Below are positions 8,709 through 17,424 of a stretch of DNA of 64,000 nt, piece after piece. A program made the translations under genes and the position numbers. The DNA is from Bradyrhizobium sp. LTSP849 (GTDB lineage Bacteria > Pseudomonadota > Alphaproteobacteria > Rhizobiales > Xanthobacteraceae): positions 39,216-103,215 of the forward strand of contig NZ_JYMR01000007.1 in assembly GCF_000938255.1 (NCBI RefSeq). Direction: 5' to 3'. The notes beneath the pieces were generated by a model. The model had not been told where the DNA came from, did no database searches, and saw nothing but the letters and a program-made list of their open reading frames with translations. Numbering within the stretch: position 1 is the stretch's first letter; the number at the start of each line of letters is the position of its first letter.

Positions 8709-9512
8709 TCATCGCGCCGCCTCCTGAACACCGTTCACCCGGCCGCGCGCGACGTCGAGAAACACTTCCTCCAGCGTGGTGCGGTTGTAGCGGACCAAAA
8801 TGGCCTCGGGCGTGTCGTCGTCCTCGACGCGGCCACGCTTCATGATGATGACGCGGTCGCAGAGCCGCTCGACCTCGAGCATGTTGTGCGACGCCAGCAG
8901 GATGGTGGCGTTGTGCGCCCTGCGGTAACGCTCCAGATGCGCCCGCACCCAATCGGCCGTATCAGGGTCGAGCGAGGCGGTCGGCTCGTCCAGCAGCAAC
9001 AGCTCCGGCTGGTTGATCAGCGCCTTCGCGAGCGCGACGCGGGTCTTCTGCCCGGCGGAGAGCTTGCCATTGGCGCGGTCGATGAATTCGGTGAGATCGA
9101 GATCGTCGGCCAGCTCTGCGATGCGGTCGGTGAGATTCTTCACCGCATAGAGCTTGCCGAAGATGGTGAGGTTCTGCCGCACCGTGAGCCGCATCGGCAT
9201 GTCGACATAGGGGCTCTCGAAATTCATCCGCCCCAGTACCGCGGCGCTCTCCTCCGGCATCCGATGCCCGAGCACCCGCACACGGCCGGAGGTCGCCAGC
9301 ACCAGGCCCATGATCATCGCGATGGTGGTGGTCTTGCCGGCGCCGTTGCCGCCGAGGAGGCCGGTGATGCTGCCGCGGGGAAGCGAGAAAGAGATGCCGT
9401 CCACCGCGCGGGTCTGCTTGTAGAGCTTGACGAGGCGATCGACCTCTATTGCCGCAGACGAAGTGCCATCCGCGACAGTCGGCCGACTTGAAGCATTGTC
9501 GTTCTCAGTCAT
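8709..9512 (-). CDS. ABC transporter ATP-binding protein (ABC-2 exporter)
   Basis: A 267-residue ATPase. Walker A is GGNGAGKTTT near residue 50; the signature appears as LSAGQKTRVALAKAL; Walker B is LLLLDEPTASLDP; the H-loop histidine is in ASHNMLEVERL. The spacing and the C-terminal RYNRTTLEEVFLDVARG are typical of the CcmA/NodI subfamily. It energises the permease encoded immediately downstream. The ATG at 9512 gives MTENDNASS; the upstream extension is a Leu/Gln-rich stretch read from a 15-bp DNA repeat and is not counted as coding. It is divergent from regS. Confidence 0.9.
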   Translation of the reverse strand: MTENDNASSRPTVADGTSSAAIEVDRLVKLYKQTRAVDGISFSLPRGSITGLLGGNGAGKTTTIAMIMGLVLATSGRVRVLGHRMPEESAAVLGRMNFESPYVDMPMRLTVRQNLTIFGKLYAVKNLTDRIAELADDLDLTEFIDRANGKLSAGQKTRVALAKALINQPELLLLDEPTASLDPDTADWVRAHLERYRRAHNATILLASHNMLEVERLCDRVIIMKRGRVEDDDTPEAILVRYNRTTLEEVFLDVARGRVNGVQEAAR

Positions 9513-9551
9513 GCTAGAGGCGTTCTTCCGCCATTGCGCCGTCGAGTGCAA

Positions 9552-9611
9552 GACCTGAAGTAATAGGACCTGAAGTAACACGGGTTGATGTAAGAGGCCT
9601 GCAAGCAGGCC
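9552..9611. promoter_or_regulatory. Triple 15-bp direct repeat and palindrome between the ABC exporter and regS
   Basis: TGAAGTAA, TGAAGTAA and TGATGTAA begin at 9556, 9571 and 9586, an exact 15-base period; the first two are part of a 12-base identity, GACCTGAAGTAA. A perfect palindrome GGCCTGC-AA-GCAGGCC follows at 9596-9611. The block sits in the 155-bp divergent region and looks like an array of sites for a regulator. Which gene it serves is not known. Confidence 0.55.
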
Positions 9612-9667
9612 GAACGTGTGCGCCAGCGTGTTTGTGATCGGGCGCACGCACCGCTAGATTGGCTGAG

Positions 9668-10978
9668 ATGACCGAGACTGCAGCTTCCGACTTCCGTCCC
9701 TCGCAGCGACATATCCGCCTGGACACCATCCTGCGGCTGCGCTGGCTCGCTGTGCTGGGCCAGCTCGCCGCGATCTTTATCGTGGCGCAGGGGCTCGAGT
9801 TCGAGGTCGAGATTGTCCCCTGTGTCAGCATCATCGGCCTGTCGGCCTTGCTTAACCTGGCCCTGCAAACCGTGGCCAACCCGATGCAGCGGCTGGAGCC
9901 GCTTCAGGCGGCCGGGCTGCTGGCGCTGAACATCGTGGAACTGGCCGGGCTGCTGTTTTTCACCGGCGGATTGCAGAACCCGTTCTCGTTCCTGTTCCTC
10001 GCGCCGGTGCTGATCTCAGCCACCGCCTTGCCGGCCCGGCTGACCTTCGCCATCGGCCTTCTGGCCGTGGCCTGCGCCTCGATCCTGTTCTTCTTTCATC
10101 TGCCGCTGCCATGGGATTCGGAAGATCCCGTGGTGCTCCCGCCGATCTATCTCTTCGGCGTCTGGCTCTCGATCGTGCTCGCGATCGGTGTCACCAGCCT
10201 CTACTCGTTCCAGGTGACCGAGGAGGCGCGCAAGCTTGCCGACGCTTTGGCCGCGACCGAACTGGTGTTGACGCGCGAGCAGCATCTGACCCAGCTCGAT
10301 GGATTGGCGGCGGCCGCAGCGCACGAGCTTGGCACGCCGCTCGCGACCATCTTCCTGATCTCGCGCGAGTTGGAAAAGACGGTGAAGGAGCCGGTCTTCG
10401 CCGCCGACCTGAAAACCCTGCGCGAGCAGACGCAGCGCTGCCGCGACATTTTGAGCAAGATCACCCAGCTCTCCTCCAGCGGCGCGCCGTTCGACCACAT
10501 GAAGGTGTCCGAACTGATCGAGGAGGTGGTGGCGCCGCATCGCGATTTCGGCGTCGACATCAAGGTGCGGATCGCGATTGCCGCCACGGCCGAGCCGGTC
10601 GGATCGCGCAATCCGGCGGTGCTCTATGGCGTCGGCAATATCGTCGAGAACGCCGTCGATTTCGCCAACTCCACGGTCGAGGTGAACGCGTGGTGGAACA
10701 ATGACACGATCGAGATCGTGATTTCCGATGACGGCCCGGGCATTCCGCCAGATCTCTTGCGCCGGATCGGCGAGCCTTATCTATCGCGGCGGCGCACCCA
10801 GGATGCCGGCGGCGGCCTGGGCCTCGGCGTGTTCATCGCCCGCACGCTCCTCGAACGCACCGGCGCCAAGGTCTCGTTTACCAATCGAACCTTCCCGGAA
10901 CACGGTGCAGTGGTCCAGATCGCGTGGCCGAGGGAGCGTTTTGAGGCTATCGAGACCTTCGAAGAAACAATAGGATAG
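9668..10978 (+). CDS. regS: Redox-sensing histidine kinase RegS (RegB/PrrB/ActS family)
   Basis: A 436-residue sensor kinase with six membrane helices in the first 190 residues. The loop GGLQNPFSFLFLAPV matches the conserved quinone-sensing loop (GGxxNPF) of RegB. The H-box AAAAAHELGTPLATIF has its phospho-acceptor near residue 219. A cysteine in QTQRCRDILSK (near 258) corresponds to the redox-active Cys265 of Rhodobacter RegB. ATP-binding motifs are NIVENAVDFA, DDGPGIPPDLL and GLGLGVFIARTL. The start is ATG 9668; TTG 9659 is an alternative. The response regulator regR follows 103 bases later. In Bradyrhizobium this pair controls nitrogen fixation and anaerobic genes. Confidence 0.94.
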   Translation: MTETAASDFRPSQRHIRLDTILRLRWLAVLGQLAAIFIVAQGLEFEVEIVPCVSIIGLSALLNLALQTVANPMQRLEPLQAAGLLALNIVELAGLLFFTGGLQNPFSFLFLAPVLISATALPARLTFAIGLLAVACASILFFFHLPLPWDSEDPVVLPPIYLFGVWLSIVLAIGVTSLYSFQVTEEARKLADALAATELVLTREQHLTQLDGLAAAAAHELGTPLATIFLISRELEKTVKEPVFAADLKTLREQTQRCRDILSKITQLSSSGAPFDHMKVSELIEEVVAPHRDFGVDIKVRIAIAATAEPVGSRNPAVLYGVGNIVENAVDFANSTVEVNAWWNNDTIEIVISDDGPGIPPDLLRRIGEPYLSRRRTQDAGGGLGLGVFIARTLLERTGAKVSFTNRTFPEHGAVVQIAWPRERFEAIETFEETIG

Positions 10979-11081
10979 GCCGCGACCTTGCGTCGCACGA
11001 GAGGCCCGATCGACTAATGGCGGCCTTGGCACCGCCTGATTGCGACGCCATATGTAGATGTGCTGGAGAGAGGACAAAACC

Positions 11082-11636
11082 TTGAACGCCATCGTCGAAC
11101 TGAACGAACAGACCGACCGCTCGCTTCTCATCGTCGAGGACGACAAGCCGTTTCTGGAGCGCTTGTCGCGCGCCATGGAAACGCGCGGTTTTGCGGTGAC
11201 ATCATGTGACACCGTCTCGGATGGTCTCGCCCAGATCGGCAAGTCCGCCCCCGCATTCGCAGTCGTCGATCTCAGGCTCGGCGACGGCAACGGTCTCGAT
11301 GTCGTGTCGGCGCTGAAGAAGAAGCGCCCCGAAGCTCGCGCGATCGTGCTGACCGGCTATGGCAACATCGCCACCGCCGTGACCGCGGTAAAGATGGGCG
11401 CGATCGATTATCTCTCGAAGCCTGCGGATGCCGACGACGTGGTCGCCGCATTGCTCTCGACCAATTCGGACAAATCCGAGCTGCCGGCGAACCCGATGTC
11501 GGCCGACCGCGTGCGCTGGGAACACATCCAGCGCATCTACGAGATGTGCAACCGCAACGTCTCGGAAACGGCGAGGCGGCTCAACATGCACCGCCGTACG
11601 TTGCAGCGGATTCTGGCCAAGCGCGCGCCGCGGTAA
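11082..11636 (+). CDS. regR: Response regulator RegR (RegA/PrrA/ActR family)
   Basis: A 184-residue response regulator. The receiver shows acidic LIVEDDKPF, the phospho-acceptor aspartate in AVVDLRLGDG (near residue 63), the T in IVLTGYGN and the lysine in YLSKPADADD. A short proline-poor linker leads to a Fis-type helix-turn-helix, VSETARRLNMHRRTLQRILAK, at the C-terminus. This compact layout is diagnostic of the RegA/ActR family. The start is TTG 11082 (MNAIVELNEQ), preceded by AGAGAGGAC at good spacing; ATG 11058 is in frame but has a poorer context. It is co-oriented with regS. Confidence 0.93.
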   Translation: MNAIVELNEQTDRSLLIVEDDKPFLERLSRAMETRGFAVTSCDTVSDGLAQIGKSAPAFAVVDLRLGDGNGLDVVSALKKKRPEARAIVLTGYGNIATAVTAVKMGAIDYLSKPADADDVVAALLSTNSDKSELPANPMSADRVRWEHIQRIYEMCNRNVSETARRLNMHRRTLQRILAKRAPR

Positions 11637-11660
11637 TTCAGCGACCGCCTATCTATCACC

Positions 11661-11794
11661 GTCACCCTGAGGTGCTCGTCTTGCAAAGCAAGGCGAGCCT
11701 CGAAGGGCGACGGCCCGGCTGCATCTCGGCCGTACATCCTTCGAGGCTCCCCTTGCGATGCGCTCGCATCGTAAGCCTCGCACCTCAGGATGAC
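11661..11794. repeat. Family E intergenic inverted repeat (about 134 bp)
   Basis: GTCACCCTGAGGTGCTCG at the left pairs imperfectly with GCACCTCAGGATGAC at the right; internal arms GAGCCTCGAAGG and CCTTCGAGGCTC also pair. Only this copy is in the window. It follows regR and is directly followed by a family B copy. Confidence 0.85.
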
Positions 11795-11806
11795 GGGGAA
11801 ACGGAA

Positions 11807-11904
11807 CGTAGGGTGGGCAAAGGCGCGAAGCGCCGTGCCCATCACTTCCGCTTCAGTCCTGATTGGCTTGAATGGTGGGCACGCTTCGCTTTGCCCACCC
11901 TACG
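11807..11904. repeat. Family B intergenic inverted repeat
   Basis: CGTAGGGTGGGCAAAGGCG at the left and GCTTTGCCCACCCTACG at the right are complementary, with inner arms GCGCCGTGCCCA and TGGTGGGCACGC. It lies in the convergent gap between regR and mmcB. Confidence 0.87.
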
Positions 11905-11924
11905 GCAGCAGTGATCGCGGCGCC

Positions 11925-12416
11925 CTACTCCCAAAACTCCGCGTGCCCCTGCGGATCGACCAGGCGATTGATCCGCAACGCGGCCGCCATCGCAAAACGC
12001 ACCGTCATCTGCTTGCGCGTGGCCGCAGCCAGCTTGTGCTCGGGCGCCTCGCAATGCAGATGCGCGCCATAGGCGTCCGCGATGATCAGGCCGGTGCCTT
12101 CGGGAAATATCTCGCAAGGCAGGTCCTGCGTGAAGGCGAAGAACAGCCGGTCGCAATGGGCGCGGTACCCGGGCCATTTCTGGTCGGCGCGCAGATCCTC
12201 CATCGATGACTTGATCTCGACGATCCAGATCTCGCCACGCTCGTTCAATGCCACCAGATCGGCGCGCCGGCCCGACGGCAATGGCAACTCGCTGATGCAG
12301 GTGAACCCGAGCGAGCGCAGCAGCCGCGCCGTGCCGCGCGCGATGGCGAGCGCCGTCTCGGATTGACGGCGGTCCGGCGGCGGCACGAGCGCGATGTTGC
12401 GGGCGGAGTTGTCCAT
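11925..12416 (-). CDS. mmcB: MmcB family DNA repair protein
   Basis: A 163-residue protein with a PD-(D/E)xK-like nuclease fold. The segment SGRRADLVALNERGEIWIVEIKSS contains the acidic residue and ExK motif expected for the active site, followed by ADQKWPGYRAHCDRLFFA, typical of MmcB (DUF1052). In Caulobacter the homologue is part of the SOS/mutagenesis response. The start ATG at 12416 opens the conserved N-terminal region; no clear Shine-Dalgarno sequence is present. Confidence 0.87.
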   Translation of the reverse strand: MDNSARNIALVPPPDRRQSETALAIARGTARLLRSLGFTCISELPLPSGRRADLVALNERGEIWIVEIKSSMEDLRADQKWPGYRAHCDRLFFAFTQDLPCEIFPEGTGLIIADAYGAHLHCEAPEHKLAAATRKQMTVRFAMAAALRINRLVDPQGHAEFWE

Positions 12417-12486
12417 GGGGGGAGTTTAGCCGATTCCGGTGGGTGCGGACACCATTCGATAGAAGCGAGCTGTCGCCTATTCTCCG

Positions 12487-12630
12487 CTGTCGTCCCGGCG
12501 AAGGCCGGGACCCATAACCACAGGGAGGAGTTTGGCGAAGACTGGTAGTTAGAAAGCCTCCCGCGGTACGCGCACCGCGCTACATCGTGAGATCACGCGG
12601 TATGGGTCCCGGCCTTCGCCGGGACGACAG
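12487..12630. repeat. Family A inverted repeat with perfect 30-bp arms
   Basis: The left arm (12487-12516) begins CTGTCGTCCCGGCGAAGG and the right arm (12601-12630) is its exact reverse complement. The interior holds GGGAGGAGTTTGGCGAAGAC, also present in the copies at 14427-14553 and 17826-17952. It fills most of the 293-base gap upstream of the trehalose-synthase-like gene; the rest of the gap shows nothing else. Confidence 0.92.
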
Positions 12631-12709
12631 TGAGGCGGGAACCTCCCCCTGCCCTCGCACTTATCACGCAGCCGCCGCACCTCGGCGGGAGCATCGAGGG
12701 CGCTCGCGC

Positions 12710-14407
12710 ATGATCGACGATCTCTGGTACAAGAATGGCGTGATCTACTGCCTCTCTGTCGGCACCTATATGGACGCCAACGGCGACGGAATCGGCGATT
12801 TCAAGGGTCTGCTGCGCCGGCTCGACTATCTGCACGGCCTCGGCATCACCACGATCTGGCTGATGCCGTTCCAGACCTCGCCGGGCCGCGACGACGGCTA
12901 TGACGTCGCCGACTTTTACAGCGTCGATCCCCGCTACGGCACGCTTGGCGATTTCGTCGAGTTCACCCACGGCTGCAAGCAGCGCGGCATCCGCGTCATT
13001 ATCGATCTCGTCGTCAACCACACCTCGGACCAGCATCACTGGTTCAAGGAAGCGCGGCGCGACAAGGACTCACCTTATCGGGACTGGTATGTGTGGTCGG
13101 ACAAGAAGCCGGCCAACGCCAATCAGGGCATGGTGTTTCCCGGCGTGCAGAAGTCGACCTGGACGCGCGACAAGGAAGCCGGCGCCTGGTTCTTCCACCG
13201 CTTCTACGATTTCCAGCCTGATCTCAACACCTCGAACCCGCACGTGCAGGCCGAGATCCTGAAGATCATGGGCTTCTGGATCCAGCTCGGCGTTTCCGGC
13301 TTCCGCATGGACGCGGTGCCGTTCGTGATCGCCACCAAGGGCGCCAAGGTGAGGAAGCCCGTCGAGCAATACGACATGCTGCGCACCTTCCGCGAATTCT
13401 TGCAATGGCGGCAGGGCGACGCCATCATCCTCGCCGAAGCCAATGTGCTGCCGGAAACCGACATGGAATATTTCGGCCGCGATGGCGACCGCATGCACAT
13501 GATGTTCAATTTCCACGTCAACCAGCATCTGTTCTATGCGCTGGCGTCCGGCGACACGCGTCCGCTGGCGAAGGCGCTGAAGGCGACCAAGCCGCGGCCG
13601 GCCGCGGCGCAATGGGGCCTGTTCCTGCGAAATCACGACGAACTCGATCTCGGCCGACTGACCAAAGTGCAGCGCGACATCGTGTTCAAGCGTTTCGGCC
13701 CCGACAAGGACATGCAGCTCTATGACCGCGGCATCCGTCGCCGCCTTGCGCCGATGCTGGGCGGCGACCGCAGGCGGCTCGAGCTTGCCTACAGCCTGAT
13801 GTGCACGCTGCCGGGAACGCCTGTCATCCGCTACGGCGACGAGATCGCGATGGGTGACGATCTCTCGTTGCCCGAACGCAATTGCGCGCGCACGCCGATG
13901 CAATGGTCGACCGAACCGCAGGGCGGCTTCACCAAAAGCGACAAGCCGGCCAACCCCGTCATCGACAAGGGCCCTTACGGCTTCGAACACGTCAATGTCG
14001 CCAAGCAGCGGCGCGATCCCAACTCGATGCTGAACTGGACCGAGCGCATCGTGCGCATGCGCAAGGAGGTGCCCGAGATCGGCTGGGGCGATTTCGCCAT
14101 CATCACGACGCGCGATCCCGCCGTTTTCATCATGCGCTATGACTGGCGCAACAATTCGGTGCTGTTCGTGCACAATCTGGATGAGAAGCCGCGCGAGACG
14201 ACGTTCTCGGTGGGGCTGCCCGGAGACGCCGGCGAGCACCTGATCAACCTGCTTGCGGAAGACCACAGCCACGCCGACAAGCGCGGCCAGCACCGCATCG
14301 TGCTGGAGCCGTATGGGTATCGCTGGTATCGGGTCGGCGGGCTGGATTATCTGCTGAAGCGCAGTGATATCGACGAGAATGCGGCGGGCAACAAGCATCC
14401 GGGGTAA
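12710..14407 (+). CDS. GH13 alpha-amylase family protein, trehalose-synthase-like
   Basis: A 565-residue GH13 enzyme, best matching trehalose synthase (maltose alpha-D-glucosyltransferase), which interconverts maltose and trehalose. It opens with WYKNGVIYCLSVGTYMDANGDGIGDF. The nucleophile is D in GFRMDAVPF (near residue 200), the acid/base E in ILAEANVLP (near 243), and the transition-state D in LRNHDELDL (near 310), the NHDEL form being typical of TreS. YGDEIAMGDDLSLPERN and RTPMQWS also fit. Unlike many rhizobial TreS proteins it has no maltokinase domain. The start ATG 12710 has GAGGG nine bases upstream. An alpha-glucosidase gene is convergent. Confidence 0.85.
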   Translation: MIDDLWYKNGVIYCLSVGTYMDANGDGIGDFKGLLRRLDYLHGLGITTIWLMPFQTSPGRDDGYDVADFYSVDPRYGTLGDFVEFTHGCKQRGIRVIIDLVVNHTSDQHHWFKEARRDKDSPYRDWYVWSDKKPANANQGMVFPGVQKSTWTRDKEAGAWFFHRFYDFQPDLNTSNPHVQAEILKIMGFWIQLGVSGFRMDAVPFVIATKGAKVRKPVEQYDMLRTFREFLQWRQGDAIILAEANVLPETDMEYFGRDGDRMHMMFNFHVNQHLFYALASGDTRPLAKALKATKPRPAAAQWGLFLRNHDELDLGRLTKVQRDIVFKRFGPDKDMQLYDRGIRRRLAPMLGGDRRRLELAYSLMCTLPGTPVIRYGDEIAMGDDLSLPERNCARTPMQWSTEPQGGFTKSDKPANPVIDKGPYGFEHVNVAKQRRDPNSMLNWTERIVRMRKEVPEIGWGDFAIITTRDPAVFIMRYDWRNNSVLFVHNLDEKPRETTFSVGLPGDAGEHLINLLAEDHSHADKRGQHRIVLEPYGYRWYRVGGLDYLLKRSDIDENAAGNKHPG

Positions 14408-14426
14408 CGCCGACCACAATCTCGGT

Positions 14427-14553
14427 GTCGTCCCGGCGCAGGCCGGGACCCATAACCCCAGGGGGTAGTTTGGCGAAGACTCGTCGTGCGGTACGCCCAC
14501 CGATCGCTATCGATAGATTCCGCGGTATGGGTCCCGGCCTTCGCCGGGACGAC
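14427..14553. repeat. Family A inverted repeat, second copy
   Basis: Arms GTCGTCCCGGCGCAGGCC (left) and GGCCTTCGCCGGGACGAC (right) pair with one mismatch. The right arm ends two bases before the stop codon of the alpha-glucosidase gene, so it probably forms the 3' end of transcripts from both convergent genes. Confidence 0.9.
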
Positions 14554-14555
14554 GG

Positions 14556-16157
14556 CTAGGATGGCGGCGCGATAATCACGCCTTCATTGCCGCGCAGATC
14601 CAGCACGCCTTCGAGCTTCTCTCCCTCTCGATCCAGAGACGTCGACAGCAAAATCTCGCTGCCGAAACGGATCGCGCTGGTGGTCACTGCGATCGGCTCG
14701 GGGCCGAGATTGAGCACGACGATCACGCCGCGGCCCTCGGCCTCACGGCGATAGATCAGGAGATCGCCCTGCGCTGCGATCGGGTGATAGTCGCCCGAAA
14801 CCAGTGGCGGGCAGGTCTTCCGGAAGGCGATCAGGCGCTTGTACAGAGTGAGGATCGAGCGCGTGTCGGCGTCGAGATTGACGACATTCTCGTGGATATG
14901 ATCCTCCGGTAACGGCAGCCAAGGCCTGACGTCCGAGAAGCCGCCGAAGTTCGAAGAGTCCCACTGCATCGGCGTGCGGCAGCCGTCGCGGCCGACGCCG
15001 ATGCCGGGGACGTTCTTCTCGAAGGGATCGCGGACGTCCTCCGGTGCAATGGCGAGCTGATGCATGCCGATCTCGTCGCCGTAATAGAGCGTGGGCGTGC
15101 CGCGCAGGGTCAGCAGCAGCATGGCGGCGATTCGGGCCTGCTCCGGCCCGACGCGGCTCGCCACGCGCGGGCGGTCGTGATTGCCGAGCACCCAGTTCGG
15201 CCAGGCCCCTCGCGGCAATGCCTTCTCGTAATCGTCGATGATCTTCTCGATCGAACGCGCGCTCCAGAAGGTCGAGAGCAGCGCGAAGTTGAACGGCATC
15301 TGCGCGCCCGTGAGATCGTTGCCGTAATAGGCGATCAGCCGGTGCAGCGGCAGATAGACCTCGCCGATCAGCACGCGCGCACCAAAGGAATCGATGACGC
15401 GCCGCATCTCGGTGATGACATCAAACACCTCCGGCTGGTCGGTGGAGTATTGCGTCAGGATTTTCTCGTTCGGCGGCCGACCCTCGACGTAATGCGGGTT
15501 CGGCGGATTGTCGCGAAACTCGGCATCCTTGATCAGGTGCCAGATCACGTCGACGCGAAAGCCGTCGACGCCCTTCTCCAGCCAGAACCGCATCACGTCA
15601 TAGATCGCCGCGCGGACATCCGGATTGCGCCAGTTGAGGTCCGGCTGCTGGGCGAGGAAGGCGTGGTAGTAATATTGACCCGTCGTCTCGTCGAACTGCC
15701 ACGCGCTGCCGCCGAACTCGGACAGCCAGTTGTTCGGCGCGCCGCCATCCGGTCCCGGATCGCGCCAGACGTACCAGTCACGCTTGGGATTGTCGCGCGA
15801 GGAGCGGCTCTCGACGAACCAGGGATGCTGGTCGGAGGTGTGGTTCGGCACGAGGTCGAGGATCAGCTTCAGGCCGTTGTCATGCGCCGCGATGAGCAGC
15901 GCATCGAAATCCGCCATCGTTCCGAACAGCGGATCGATGCCGGTATAGTCGGAAATGTCATAGCCGAAATCGGCCATCGGCGAGGGGAAGATCGGCGACA
16001 GCCAGATCGCATCGACGCCGAGCGATTTCACATAAGGCAGCCGCTGCAGGATGCCGGCGAGATCGCCGACACCGTCACCATCCGAGTCCTGAAACGAGCG
16101 CGGGTAGATCTGATAGAAGATGCCGTCGCGCCACCAATTGTCGCCGCTCTGAGCCAT
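14556..16157 (-). CDS. Alpha-glucosidase (GH13_23-like)
   Basis: A 533-residue cytoplasmic glycoside hydrolase. It begins WWRDGIFYQIYPRSFQDSDGDG, then VPNHTSDQHPWF. The nucleophile D is in GFRVDVIWH (near residue 199), the acid/base E in LIGEVYLP (near 266) and the third acid in LGNHDRPRVASR (near 328). GCRTPMQWD is a conserved oligo-1,6-glucosidase/alpha-glucosidase segment. The protein would release glucose from short alpha-glucans or sucrose-like substrates (AglA-type). It is convergent with the trehalose-synthase-like gene, pointing to shared alpha-glucan metabolism. No signal peptide. Confidence 0.88.
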   Translation of the reverse strand: MAQSGDNWWRDGIFYQIYPRSFQDSDGDGVGDLAGILQRLPYVKSLGVDAIWLSPIFPSPMADFGYDISDYTGIDPLFGTMADFDALLIAAHDNGLKLILDLVPNHTSDQHPWFVESRSSRDNPKRDWYVWRDPGPDGGAPNNWLSEFGGSAWQFDETTGQYYYHAFLAQQPDLNWRNPDVRAAIYDVMRFWLEKGVDGFRVDVIWHLIKDAEFRDNPPNPHYVEGRPPNEKILTQYSTDQPEVFDVITEMRRVIDSFGARVLIGEVYLPLHRLIAYYGNDLTGAQMPFNFALLSTFWSARSIEKIIDDYEKALPRGAWPNWVLGNHDRPRVASRVGPEQARIAAMLLLTLRGTPTLYYGDEIGMHQLAIAPEDVRDPFEKNVPGIGVGRDGCRTPMQWDSSNFGGFSDVRPWLPLPEDHIHENVVNLDADTRSILTLYKRLIAFRKTCPPLVSGDYHPIAAQGDLLIYRREAEGRGVIVVLNLGPEPIAVTTSAIRFGSEILLSTSLDREGEKLEGVLDLRGNEGVIIAPPS

Positions 16158-16333
16158 GCCGGAAAACCCACCCGAAAATCTGCTTTGAAAGCCCTGCGCG
16201 AGAGAACGCGGAAGGAACGTCCCGGTTCAAACCAGCGAGCCAATTGGGACGGCTGTGTGACGACCGGCTGTTCCCGGGTCCACGACACGAATCTTTTGCT
16301 TGGCCATAGGCCAAAAATCGGCATTGTGAGGCC

Positions 16334-17005
16334 ATGACCGAGCAAAACGACACCCAACAAGCCAAGGCGGGCGCGATCATCGTTCCCGTGACCGCGTTCG
16401 AGCAGAACTGCACCATCATCTGGGACGAGCCCGGCAAAAAAGCCGTGGTGATCGATCCCGGCGGCGACGTGCCGAAGATTCTTGAGGCGATCAAGCAGAC
16501 CGGCGTCACCGTGGAGAAGATCTGGCTGACCCACGGCCATATCGACCATGTCGGCGGCGCGGCCGAGTTGCGCGATGCGCTGAAGGTGCCGATCGAGGGC
16601 CCGCATCCCGCCGACAAGTACCTGCTCGACAACGTGGTCGAGAGCGGGGCGCGCTTCGGCATGACCGGTGGGCGCAACTTTGCGCCGGACCGCTGGCTCG
16701 ACGAAGGCGACACCGTGTCGATCGGCGGCCTGGAGTTCGACATTTTGCACTGCCCCGGTCACTCGCCCGGCAGCGTGGTGTTCTTCAACAAGGACTTACG
16801 TTTTGCCCATGTCGGCGACGTGCTGTTCGCAGGCTCCGTCGGGCGCACCGACCTGCCCGGCGGCAGTCATGCGACGCTGATCGACTCGATCAAGACCAAG
16901 CTGTTGCCGCTCGGCGACGATGTCGGCTTCATCTGCGGCCACGGCGCCGGCTCGAGCATCGGCCAGGAGCGGATGACCAATCCGTTCATCACCGGCGAGA
17001 CGTGA
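16334..17005 (+). CDS. MBL-fold metallo-hydrolase (glyoxalase II-like)
   Basis: A 223-residue metallo-beta-lactamase-fold enzyme. The di-metal motif THGHIDHVGG is near residue 66; further ligands are in CPGHSPGS, HVGDVLFAGSVGRTDLPGG and ICGHGAGSSIG. The size and GRTDLPGGSHATL match the YcbL/GloB-like group rather than true lactamases, so it is likely a thioester hydrolase. It has no signal peptide. ATG 16334 is 176 bases from the divergent alpha-glucosidase. It converges with the HxlR gene, only three bases separating the two stops. Confidence 0.88.
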   Translation: MTEQNDTQQAKAGAIIVPVTAFEQNCTIIWDEPGKKAVVIDPGGDVPKILEAIKQTGVTVEKIWLTHGHIDHVGGAAELRDALKVPIEGPHPADKYLLDNVVESGARFGMTGGRNFAPDRWLDEGDTVSIGGLEFDILHCPGHSPGSVVFFNKDLRFAHVGDVLFAGSVGRTDLPGGSHATLIDSIKTKLLPLGDDVGFICGHGAGSSIGQERMTNPFITGET

Positions 17006-17008
17006 GTT

Positions 17009-17377
17009 TTATTCGGCGGCGTCGGCCAGCGCCGCCGGCTCGCTGAGGTTACGCTCGCCCCATTCGCGGATCGCGGCGACGACCGGCACAAAGCTCTTGC
17101 CCTTGCGGGTCAGGCGATACTCGACCTTCGGCGGCACCTCGCCAAAATCCTTGCGATCGATCAGGCCGCTTTGTGTCAGCGCCTTCAATTCACGGCTGAG
17201 CACGCGCGGGGTGATTTCGGCGCTGCCTTCCGTGCCGCGCAGCAAGCCGCTCCTGATCTCGCCATAGCGGCGCGGGCCGTCCTTGAGGTCCCAGACGATG
17301 CGGAGCTTGTACTTGCCGCTGATCATTTTTTGAAACGCCGCGACCGGACAGGTGCGCGCCGGGATCGCCTTTGCCAT
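17009..17377 (-). CDS. HxlR family transcriptional regulator
   Basis: A 122-residue winged-helix protein. It has the N-terminal cysteine typical of HxlR proteins (PARTCPVAAF), then ISGKYKLRIVWDLKDGPRRYGEIRS, TPRVLSRELKALTQSGLI as recognition helix and VEYRLTRKGKSFVPVV as wing. The divergent gene at 17509 encodes a small alpha/beta-barrel enzyme; such pairs are common, the regulator responding to electrophiles or oxidants and controlling its neighbour. A direct repeat of GTCCATACT lies in the 131-bp shared promoter region. Confidence 0.9.
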   Translation of the reverse strand: MAKAIPARTCPVAAFQKMISGKYKLRIVWDLKDGPRRYGEIRSGLLRGTEGSAEITPRVLSRELKALTQSGLIDRKDFGEVPPKVEYRLTRKGKSFVPVVAAIREWGERNLSEPAALADAAE

Positions 17378-17424
17378 GTCGTCTCCTCCATGTGCGAGAT
17401 CAGGATAGGAGCAGCGGCGAAAAA

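Noticed and set aside
12710..16157. Full glycogen/trehalose operon (glgE, glgB, treYZ)
   Set aside because: Only the trehalose-synthase-like and alpha-glucosidase genes are present, and they are convergent, so they are not one operon.
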